A stretch of DNA of 64,000 nucleotides from Prolixibacteraceae bacterium (lineage in GTDB: Bacteria > Bacteroidota > Bacteroidia > Bacteroidales > Prolixibacteraceae): assembly GCA_947475715.1 (NCBI GenBank), contig CANJNY010000009.1, forward strand, positions 1 through 64,000, written 5' to 3'. A model generated the notes under the pieces. That model did not search any database and was not told the origin of the DNA. It worked only from the letters and a program-made list of their open reading frames with translations. How positions within the stretch are numbered: position 1 is the stretch's first letter; each line of letters starts with the position of its first letter. Positions 8,827 to 16,419 of this stretch are shown here, piece after piece. The translations under genes were made by a program, and so were the position numbers.

Positions 8827-10977
8827 TTAATCAATGAAATATCGGTGATACCTCCCCATCCAGTATGCCAGCAGGAAATAGGCACCGTCATTCTCCAGAT
8901 CGCCATCTGAGCCCACATCAAAAAGATAGTTGTTGTTATTCCATTTACTGATTCCCCCTTCCGCTGCAGGGATTGGTTTTAACGACTGCAATTTGCCAAA
9001 CCGGTCGGTCAGTGGGTCGGCCGGTAAGTCCCAGCGGTGGCTGTTTGTCATGGTCCATGAAATCATATCCATCGGAATATGCCGCAGCTCTTCAACGGAA
9101 ATTTGCAGGTCACAATCTTTTTTCAAGGCAGCGCTGGCGATGATATTCCACATCGGTTTCCGGTCTGCCTTTACGATATTCCAGCTTCTTTCCATGCTTT
9201 TCTCCAGCTGTGATTTTTTGGATTCCGGGGTATACCTGAACAAAATATAGTAGGGGAGAAACGAGAGCTGATCGTCGGTGGTATTCTTCTCAAATGGTCC
9301 GTATAATTTTTGTTGAATGATGTTCTCCAGATAGTTATGCTTCTGAATCAGATCAATCCGTGCTGTTTCAAATTTCTGTTCCCCCGTTATATGAAAAGCG
9401 GCCTTGAGAAACGAGAGGATTTCAAGCGAATTAACACCACGTTGACCGAGCCATCCGGGTGCATTGTTCAGCGAATCTGGTGTCCAGACCCCCCACCGGG
9501 TTGGCTTGCCATCGAGATCTATGAGCTGATAATTATTGTCAACAATGTGATTCATAATCCTGCGGACCAGACCTTTTGCCCGCTCTTTGAGGTCTCCCTC
9601 TGCCACAAGATCATAGAATAGGGGGTATGCGAAAAAATGCCCGACCATTTCATCCGAACTTGTATCGCCTGACCATCTCCATTTCTTGTCTGGCGAGGGA
9701 TGCCATTCTGCTCCCTTTTTAATAGTTTCATCTTCGGATATATACGCCCTGGCGGGAAATCCCGGGATTCCGGTTACCGTCTCGAGCCGTTCCATCGCCT
9801 CAAAGGCCTTGTTGGCATTTTTTTTGGCTTGCGGATCCCTGGTAACAGCATATCTGAAACATTCCGCGGCCAGATAAATGCCAGTCCAAAGGCCGTCATT
9901 ATTGCTCGGAATAGTCTTAAAGGTAGACAAATCTCCGGGAGTGACTAATTTAGAACTGCTTACCAATCCGTGGCGATCATGCCGCAGCCTTATCCGCTCC
10001 TCGAAGGTTGCCGCTTTCTGTTCCAGGGTCATCTCCACCTCCCGGATCTGACTAATCCCCTCAGGGGTGGCGATCCAGACCGTATGTTCGTCGATGGGGA
10101 GGATATCATTCACCTTATTATTGGGTAACCACCGTTTCCCGTTATAGTAATGCCACTCTTTCTCTTTGCTGATAGCGCCGTGACCGGTTCCAAACCACAT
10201 AGTTGTTTTTGTTGAATGGATTGAAGTTACGGGCCCAAACGGGAGTCCGTCGGCACCTCTGAGCAGCCAGTTTTCCCCGTTTTCTGCAATACAACCAACG
10301 GTAAATAGTCCGCTGAACAGGATCTCCTTTTGATCACTGTTGCTCTGAAGTGCAAAATATTGTCGCTTCAGGCCCCTGGCCATTAGCAGATCATCCATAT
10401 TGATCCATTTCCTGCAGACCTGCCGCAAGAGACCATTGGTGGTGGCAAGCCACAAATCTCCATTAAAATCTTTTGCAATGGCATTTACCCGCTTCCCCTT
10501 TGCAAACGGAACGGTGCTCCAGGAGCCATCAAACGTAAGCAGTCCATTGGTGGTCCCTGCAAGGAGTTTATTTTCACTCTCGCAAAACAGGCACAAAATA
10601 GTATCCTCCTGGGCAAAATTCGGAAGTTTAATCGCAATTGAATAGGTTTCCCTTTGAATTATATCAGCCGCTGCAAGCCAGATTTGACCGTTTGAATCCA
10701 AGGTCGCAGTTCGCCAATGAGAACCAAAAGGTTCGCCGGACCACCGGCCATTCGTGTACTTGTAAACTCCATTGTTTGTTACTGTTACGACCGAATTTCC
10801 GATTTTGAAAAGTTTTATGACATTTGAGGAAGCCTTTTCGGGCAACCTGATTTCTGTTTTTATTTCCTGGAAATATTTGCCACTTTGAACAGCCGGAACA
10901 ACCTGTGCAAATGAACTAATGGCGCTGTTAAACAAGGCGAAAAAAAACAGAAATATTCCTGCATTTCGTGATATCAT
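8827..10977 (-). CDS. Exported beta-propeller plus alpha/alpha-toroid protein, copy 1 of 3
   Basis: A 716-residue protein with a signal peptide (about residues 1-25). Residues 40-320 hold propeller-type repeats with phrases such as GTTNGLLTFDG, ATTNGLLRQV and IATPEGISQI, like the sensor propellers of Bacteroidota hybrid kinases and unlike a catalytic barrel. Residues 330-716 form an alpha-helical region with DGLWTGIYLAAECFRYA and SSDEMVGHFFAYPLFYDLVAE, which look like an (alpha/alpha) toroid found in several glycoside hydrolase and lyase families. No known family can be named. It is the last gene of the minus-strand cluster and a close paralogue of the next two genes upstream. Confidence 0.75.
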   Translation of the reverse strand: MISRNAGIFLFFFALFNSAISSFAQVVPAVQSGKYFQEIKTEIRLPEKASSNVIKLFKIGNSVVTVTNNGVYKYTNGRWSGEPFGSHWRTATLDSNGQIWLAAADIIQRETYSIAIKLPNFAQEDTILCLFCESENKLLAGTTNGLLTFDGSWSTVPFAKGKRVNAIAKDFNGDLWLATTNGLLRQVCRKWINMDDLLMARGLKRQYFALQSNSDQKEILFSGLFTVGCIAENGENWLLRGADGLPFGPVTSIHSTKTTMWFGTGHGAISKEKEWHYYNGKRWLPNNKVNDILPIDEHTVWIATPEGISQIREVEMTLEQKAATFEERIRLRHDRHGLVSSSKLVTPGDLSTFKTIPSNNDGLWTGIYLAAECFRYAVTRDPQAKKNANKAFEAMERLETVTGIPGFPARAYISEDETIKKGAEWHPSPDKKWRWSGDTSSDEMVGHFFAYPLFYDLVAEGDLKERAKGLVRRIMNHIVDNNYQLIDLDGKPTRWGVWTPDSLNNAPGWLGQRGVNSLEILSFLKAAFHITGEQKFETARIDLIQKHNYLENIIQQKLYGPFEKNTTDDQLSFLPYYILFRYTPESKKSQLEKSMERSWNIVKADRKPMWNIIASAALKKDCDLQISVEELRHIPMDMISWTMTNSHRWDLPADPLTDRFGKLQSLKPIPAAEGGISKWNNNNYLFDVGSDGDLENDGAYFLLAYWMGRYHRYFID

Positions 10978-11007
10978 CTAAAAGTCCTCCATTGATTTCC
11001 AGTCATT

Positions 11008-13188
11008 TTAATTTTCAATAAAGAGTTTGTGGTATCGCCCCATCCAGTAAGGGAGTAAAAAATAGGCCCCGTCATCTTCATACGCCCCATCCGAACCTGA
11101 ATCGTATTGGCGGGGATTAGAATTTGCCTTGATGATTGCTGCTTCGGGAGTGGGAACAGGTCTTACGGATTGAGCCTCATGCGACCTTCCTGTGAGCTGA
11201 TCTTTGGGCAGGTCCCAGCGGTGACTGTTTTCCATTTTCCAGGTAATCATATCCATCGGAATCAGTTCAAGCTCCTGAAGAGCAATCTTCAGATCACAAT
11301 CCTTTTTTAGTGAAGCACTTGCAATAATATTCCAAAGTGGTGTCCGTTCAGGTTGTGCTACCTTCCATGCCCGCTGCAGACTACGGGTGTAAACCGGAAG
11401 TAATTTGAGATCAGTCGAATACCTGAACAGGGTGTAGTACGGAAGATAGGTCAGGATATCGTCTGAGTGACTGTTTTGATAAGGGTCAGACATTTTTGCC
11501 TGGAGGGTATTCTCGGCATAATGGTGTTTTTGGATAAGCATCTGATAGGCTTTTTCAAATTTCTGGTCTTTTGTGATATAAACGGCTGCCTTCAGAAAGG
11601 TGAGCATCTGTAGGGAATTGACCCCCCGTTCGTACCACCTGCCGGGTATGTTATTCAGGGAATCGGGATTCCAGATGGCCCATTTGGTAGGTAATCCATC
11701 AAAATCAATAAGCTGAAAGTTATGGTCCACAATGTGAGTCATAATTCGGTGAACAAGATCTCTTGCCCGCACTTTCATTTCATCCTCAGCAACCAGCTCA
11801 TAAAAGAGGGAGATTGCAAAGATATGGCCGGCAATCTCATCCGAGCTCGCATCGTCGAGCCATTGCCATTTTCCGTCAGGCGAAGGGTGCCAGATCTTGG
11901 GATGTGGCGAGCGCGATTGAATAACGGTGTCGCCGGCAGCAGCAAATGATCGGGCAGGGAGCCCAGGTATTCCTGTGACTGTTTCAAGCCGTTCCAAGGC
12001 TTGGTATGTTTTGATCGCATTTTCCTTTGCTTCAGAATCGAAGGTTGCTCCAAAACGGAAACATTCGGCGGCAAGATATATCGAGGTCCAAAGCCCCTCA
12101 TTGTCGTCGGTTACCATTTGGCTTGTAGACAAATCACCGGGTACTCGCAATTTTGATCTGCTTACAAGCCCGTAACGGTCATGTCGCAATTTTATCCGCT
12201 CTTCAAAAGCGGCAGCCTTTTGAGCGAGTGTCATCGGTACCTGCTGAATCTGACTAATCCCTTTCGGAGTTGCGATCCATGTAGTGCGCGCATCGATGGG
12301 AAGAATATCGTTGATTTTATTATCCGGCAACCACCGTTTCCCATTGTAATAGTGCCAGCAGGAGTCTTTTTTGATCACACCACGATCTGTTCCGAGCCAA
12401 ATTTCTTTACCTGAGTTCCGAATCGTTTTAACCGGTCCGTAAGGTAATCCGTCTGATCCTTTTAAAAGCCAGTGATTTCCATCTTCTGCAATACATCCGA
12501 CGGCAAATAGCCCGCCAAAAAGAATATCCGCTTTTGTATTTCCACTTTCGAGGGCAAAATAGGTTCGCTTTAAGCCATAGGCCATGAGGAGATCATCGAG
12601 ATTAACCCATTTACCGTCTATTCTGCGCAATAGTCCGTCGTTTGTTGCAAGCCAAATATCTCCCTTTAAATCTTTGAGGATTGAATTAATTCGCTTTCCT
12701 CTTGTGAAAGATTCTCTGCTCCAGGTTCCTTTCCACGTTAAAAGCCCCGTGGTTGTCCCGACAAGTAGTGTTTTGTCATTTTCCAGCAATAAACAAAGAA
12801 TAGTGTCGTTTTTAGCGTCAACTGGTAGCTCTATAACCTGAGGATTACCCTCCTTTTGAATGGTGCGAGCCGAGGCAAGCCAGATTTTACCGTTGGCGTC
12901 TGTGGCTGCGGTTAGCCAGTCAGAACCTAAAGATCCATCGGACCAGTTTTTAGTTTGAAAGTTATAAATTCCATTAGATGTAATTGCTATCACACCTTTT
13001 GCCGTATTGAACAGCCTAATTATATTGGATGATGCCTGTTCCGGCAATTTTATGTTAGTTTTTATCTCCTGAAAAAAGGTACTTGTCTGAATGCCAGGAA
13101 TTACCTGTGCTCTTGAAATAATTCCAGACAATTGAAATAAAAGGAAAATTATTAAGTAGAACTTAATGCTCATAATTTTAAAATTCAA
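11008..13188 (-). CDS. Exported beta-propeller plus alpha/alpha-toroid protein, copy 2 of 3
   Basis: A 726-residue paralogue of its neighbours with the same signal, propeller (VGTTTGLLTWKG, LATNDGLLRRI, IATPKGISQI) and helical toroid (DNEGLWTSIYLAAECFRFG, SSDEIAGHIFAISLFYELVAE). It has a small insertion around residue 420 compared with copies 1 and 3. The shared acidic positions in DxxGLWTSIY and SSDE are candidates for catalytic or ligand residues because they are kept in all three copies. A 144-base gap separates it from copy 3, the largest gap in the cluster, and a triple CACCAAAT repeat lies there; this copy may therefore have its own regulation. Confidence 0.75.
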   Translation of the reverse strand: MNFKIMSIKFYLIIFLLFQLSGIISRAQVIPGIQTSTFFQEIKTNIKLPEQASSNIIRLFNTAKGVIAITSNGIYNFQTKNWSDGSLGSDWLTAATDANGKIWLASARTIQKEGNPQVIELPVDAKNDTILCLLLENDKTLLVGTTTGLLTWKGTWSRESFTRGKRINSILKDLKGDIWLATNDGLLRRIDGKWVNLDDLLMAYGLKRTYFALESGNTKADILFGGLFAVGCIAEDGNHWLLKGSDGLPYGPVKTIRNSGKEIWLGTDRGVIKKDSCWHYYNGKRWLPDNKINDILPIDARTTWIATPKGISQIQQVPMTLAQKAAAFEERIKLRHDRYGLVSRSKLRVPGDLSTSQMVTDDNEGLWTSIYLAAECFRFGATFDSEAKENAIKTYQALERLETVTGIPGLPARSFAAAGDTVIQSRSPHPKIWHPSPDGKWQWLDDASSDEIAGHIFAISLFYELVAEDEMKVRARDLVHRIMTHIVDHNFQLIDFDGLPTKWAIWNPDSLNNIPGRWYERGVNSLQMLTFLKAAVYITKDQKFEKAYQMLIQKHHYAENTLQAKMSDPYQNSHSDDILTYLPYYTLFRYSTDLKLLPVYTRSLQRAWKVAQPERTPLWNIIASASLKKDCDLKIALQELELIPMDMITWKMENSHRWDLPKDQLTGRSHEAQSVRPVPTPEAAIIKANSNPRQYDSGSDGAYEDDGAYFLLPYWMGRYHKLFIEN

Positions 13189-13286
13189 ACAATTACAATA
13201 TTATTTAACTCTAATGACTTAATATATAGCAATATTGCCGTATTTTACTATTTAAATCTCCCTTCAGAATCAAAAAATAAAAATGC

Positions 13287-13320
13287 CACCAAATCACTAA
13301 AACACCAAATTTCACCAAAT
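13287..13320. repeat. Three direct CACCAAAT repeats in the gap between propeller paralogues
   Basis: CACCAAAT occurs at 13287-13294, 13303-13310 and 13313-13320 (ATTTGGTG on the minus strand, which is the coding strand here). It sits just past the stop of copy 3 and upstream of copy 2. Short TTGGTG/TTTGTG-type runs are common as dispersed intergenic repeats in environmental bacteria, which is the simplest reading. A cluster of operators for copy 2 is the alternative. Confidence 0.5.
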
Positions 13321-13332
13321 ATAATATGGCGA

Positions 13333-15489
13333 CTAATCTCCGATAAAATACCCATGGTACCTACCCATCCAGTATGGGAGTAAAAAGTAGGCGCCATCAT
13401 CCTCGCCGTACCCGTCAGAACCGCTATCATAAATGTAGGTATTGCTGTTCCATTTGGAAATTCCCCGTTCAGGGGTGGGAATTGGGCGAATGGCCTGTGC
13501 TTTGCCGAACCGGTCTGATAGTTGATCCTGAGGCAAGTCCCAACGGTGACTGTTCTCCATTCTCCAGGTAATCAAATCCATTGGGATAAGCTGAAGCTCT
13601 TCAAGAGCAATCTTCAGATCACAATCTTTTTTAAGGGCCACACTCGATATGATATTCCAGAGGGGAATCCGGTCGGGTTGCTCAACCTTCCAGCTCCGTT
13701 GTGTACTCTTGAGATAGGTTGGAAGCAGCTTCGGGTCGTTGGCATATCTTAACAAGGTGTAATTCGGCAAAAAAGCAAGCTCATCATCGGAGTGGTTAAT
13801 GTCGAACGGGCCATACATCTTTTGCGGAACCATATTTTCGGCATAATGGTGTTTTTGAGTTAGTGTCTGATAGGCTTTCTCAAACTTTTGATCTCCTGTA
13901 ACATGAACGGCTGCTTTCAGAAATGCGAGGATCTGCATCGAGTTGATGCCACGCTCATACCACCAGTTATTCGAGAAATTGATTGAATCGGGTGTCCAGA
14001 CGGCCCAGCGGGTGGCTTTACCATCAAGATCAACAAGTTGAAAGTTATGATCAACAATGTGGCTCATAATCCGTTGAACAAGGTCTTTAACCCGTTCCTT
14101 CATAGCTCCTTCGGCGACCAGGTCATAAAAGAGGGGATAGGCGAACATGTGGCCAACGATTTCGTCTGAACTGGTATCTCCCTTCCATTTCCATTTTTTG
14201 TCAGGCGTGAGGTGCCATTCGCCACCCTGGCCCGTGCTTTCATCGGCAGCAACAAGTGAGCGGGCCGGAAACCCGGGGATTCCGGTGATCGTTTCGAGCC
14301 GTTCCATCGCTTCATAAGCTTTTATCGCATTTTTCTTCGCCTCCGGATCTTTCGTAACTGCAAACCGGTAACATTCAGCCGCGAGGTAGATTGAAGTCCA
14401 TAGTCCGTCGTTGTCATCTGTACCGGTTTTGCTGGTCGATAAATCGCCCGGAGAGAGTAATCTTGATCCGCTTACCATACCGTACCTGTCGTGACGAAGT
14501 TTGATCCGCTCCTCAAAGGTTGCCGCTTTTTGGGCGAGTGTCATGGCCACCTGTTGAATCTGACTTATCCCTTTGGGGGTTGCAATCCAGGTCGTATGTT
14601 CATCGACCGGAAGAATATCGTTTACTCTATTGTCCGACAACCACCGTTTGCCATTGTAATAATGCCAGCTGTCATCTTTTTTAATCAATCCGCGGTCGGT
14701 GCCAAACCACATTGCATTTTTCGAGTTGCGGATTGTTATAACCGGTCCGTAAGGTAATCCATCTGAACCTCTTAAAAGCCAGTGATTTCCATTTCCAGCA
14801 ATGCATCCGACGGAGAATAATCCGCCAAATAAAATATCTGCCTTTGTAGTTCCGCTCTCAAGTGCAAAATAGGTGCGCTTCAGACCGTAGGCCATCAGAT
14901 CATCATCGAGATTTACCCATTTCCCGTCCATTCTTCGTAATAACCCGTCATTGGTGGCAACCCAAAGATCCTCTTTTGAGTCTTTAAGGATTGAATTTAC
15001 TCTTTTGCCGGCGGAGATTGGTACAACATTCCAATTGCCGTCATAGGTCAGCAGCCCCTTGGTGGTTCCTACCTGCAATATTTTTTCATTTTCCCATTGC
15101 AGACAGAGGATAGTGTCGTTTTTTGCATATTCGGGCAGATCAAGTTGATGGGTTACCCCTTCCTGCTGAATCGTATGAGCAGATGCGAGCCAGACCTTAC
15201 CTTTGAAGTCAAGGGTGGCACTACGCCAACCCGAACCAAACGTGTCGCCGGCCCATTTATTGTTTATGTTCCGGTAAACGCCATTGGCGGTTACTGCGGC
15301 AATCTGATTATTAGCCATGAATAACTTCAAAATCGGGGGTGTGGCCTGTTTCGGCAATTCAATCTCCGTTTTTATTTCCTGAAGGTAATTACCTGTTTTT
15401 ATCCCAGGAATGACCTGTCCGGTGGTGGGAATTACCCTGGAGAGTAAGATTAAAACCGGTAAAATCAGAATTAACTTTATTCGTTTCAT
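13333..15489 (-). CDS. Exported beta-propeller plus alpha/alpha-toroid protein, copy 3 of 3
   Basis: A 718-residue protein, first transcribed of the three tandem paralogues. A signal peptide is followed by NNQIAAVTANGVYRNINNKW-type propeller blades (VGTTKGLLTYDG, VATNDGLLRRM, IATPKGISQI) and the helical C-terminal domain with NDGLWTSIYLAAECYRFAV and SSDEIVGHMFAYPLFYDLVAE. The final motif DDGAYFLLPYWMGRYH is nearly identical in all three copies. The start lies 6 bases after the DapA-like gene, so it belongs to the same transcript. Function is unknown. A polysaccharide-binding propeller joined to a toroid-fold glycan-active domain is the best guess from the fold pattern and the locus. Confidence 0.75.
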   Translation of the reverse strand: MKRIKLILILPVLILLSRVIPTTGQVIPGIKTGNYLQEIKTEIELPKQATPPILKLFMANNQIAAVTANGVYRNINNKWAGDTFGSGWRSATLDFKGKVWLASAHTIQQEGVTHQLDLPEYAKNDTILCLQWENEKILQVGTTKGLLTYDGNWNVVPISAGKRVNSILKDSKEDLWVATNDGLLRRMDGKWVNLDDDLMAYGLKRTYFALESGTTKADILFGGLFSVGCIAGNGNHWLLRGSDGLPYGPVITIRNSKNAMWFGTDRGLIKKDDSWHYYNGKRWLSDNRVNDILPVDEHTTWIATPKGISQIQQVAMTLAQKAATFEERIKLRHDRYGMVSGSRLLSPGDLSTSKTGTDDNDGLWTSIYLAAECYRFAVTKDPEAKKNAIKAYEAMERLETITGIPGFPARSLVAADESTGQGGEWHLTPDKKWKWKGDTSSDEIVGHMFAYPLFYDLVAEGAMKERVKDLVQRIMSHIVDHNFQLVDLDGKATRWAVWTPDSINFSNNWWYERGINSMQILAFLKAAVHVTGDQKFEKAYQTLTQKHHYAENMVPQKMYGPFDINHSDDELAFLPNYTLLRYANDPKLLPTYLKSTQRSWKVEQPDRIPLWNIISSVALKKDCDLKIALEELQLIPMDLITWRMENSHRWDLPQDQLSDRFGKAQAIRPIPTPERGISKWNSNTYIYDSGSDGYGEDDGAYFLLPYWMGRYHGYFIGD

Positions 15490-15495
15490 AATTTA

Positions 15496-16410
15496 TTATA
15501 TTGATGTTCTTTTGATTTCATTTTCTATCGCCATCACCCGTTCAATTAATTGATCTGAAATTTGCTGATGGACCTCATCGAAGGGGAGGAGCGGTTCACG
15601 GACCAATGCGGTGGGGTAGAGTCCCTGTCGGTTTAACAGCCGTTTGAAGAAATGGATCGAGATATCGAGGTGTTGATTTGAGAAGGCGAGAACCGGGATT
15701 ATTTTTTGAAACAAGATCGTCGCTTCATCCTCCTCTCCTCTCTCCCAAAGTCTGTAAATTTCGGTATAAATCCAATGCATCCCCGTAGGCATAAAAGCAT
15801 GAACCCCGCGTGTAAGCCCTTCAATCATCTGGGTAACGGCCCATCCTCCGCTTACATTAAGTTTCCCATCGGTAAGTGAAAGAATCCTTGAGTATTTTAC
15901 CCCTGCGGGAATTGTTTCCACTTTGAGACACCTAAAGGCCGGAACCTGTTCAAACAGATCAAGAATCAGTTTCTCCGGCAGACCGTACCCTGAGGCGCTC
16001 CAATCCTGAAGCATAATCATTTCCAGATCGAGTTCAGCCAGGTTTAAAAAATGGGCTCTAAATTGATTCTCATTCTCAAAGGGAATCTGAAAGAGAACAT
16101 TCTTACACCCAAGATCAGCGTATGATTTTAATAACCGTTTCCCTTTGATCAAAGCTGTTTCACCGGCGCCTGCAATAACAGGAAGCCGTCCCTGAACTTC
16201 TTCCAGGACCGCTTCCACCATTTTTATTCTTTCTGCTTCTGAGAGTTTATAAACCTCAGAGGCCATTGCAGGAACTAAGAATCCGCTTACTCCAGCCTTA
16301 ATTGCCTCGCCAACATTAATCTTCAATGCATGAAAATCAATCTGATTATCTGTTTTAAATGGGGTATTTAAAACAGATACGATGCCAAAAAGTGGGTAAA
16401 GTTCTTTCAT
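15496..16410 (-). CDS. Atypical DapA/NanA-superfamily protein
   Basis: A 304-residue cytoplasmic TIM-barrel protein of the dihydrodipicolinate synthase / N-acetylneuraminate lyase superfamily. The layout fits (GIVSVLNTPFKTDNQIDF at the N-terminus, VIAGAGE near 78-84, and a likely Schiff-base lysine, Lys163, in CLKVET). Two family landmarks have changed: the usual GTTGE loop reads AMASE (47-51), and the Tyr-bearing YNxP-type segment reads LQDWSASG (134-141), so the proton-relay Tyr appears lost. Its chemistry may therefore differ from classical aldolase activity. Its position among glycan-degradation genes points to a sugar-acid substrate. The gene overlaps nothing and lies 9 bases after the GH67/GH20-like gene. 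Confidence 0.8.
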   Translation of the reverse strand: MKELYPLFGIVSVLNTPFKTDNQIDFHALKINVGEAIKAGVSGFLVPAMASEVYKLSEAERIKMVEAVLEEVQGRLPVIAGAGETALIKGKRLLKSYADLGCKNVLFQIPFENENQFRAHFLNLAELDLEMIMLQDWSASGYGLPEKLILDLFEQVPAFRCLKVETIPAGVKYSRILSLTDGKLNVSGGWAVTQMIEGLTRGVHAFMPTGMHWIYTEIYRLWERGEEDEATILFQKIIPVLAFSNQHLDISIHFFKRLLNRQGLYPTALVREPLLPFDEVHQQISDQLIERVMAIENEIKRTSI

Positions 16411-16419
16411 TATAGCCGT

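Noticed and set aside
13189-13332. CRISPR-like interpretation of the CACCAAAT repeats
   Set aside because: Repeats are only 8 bases and spacers 2 to 8 bases, far too short for a CRISPR array.
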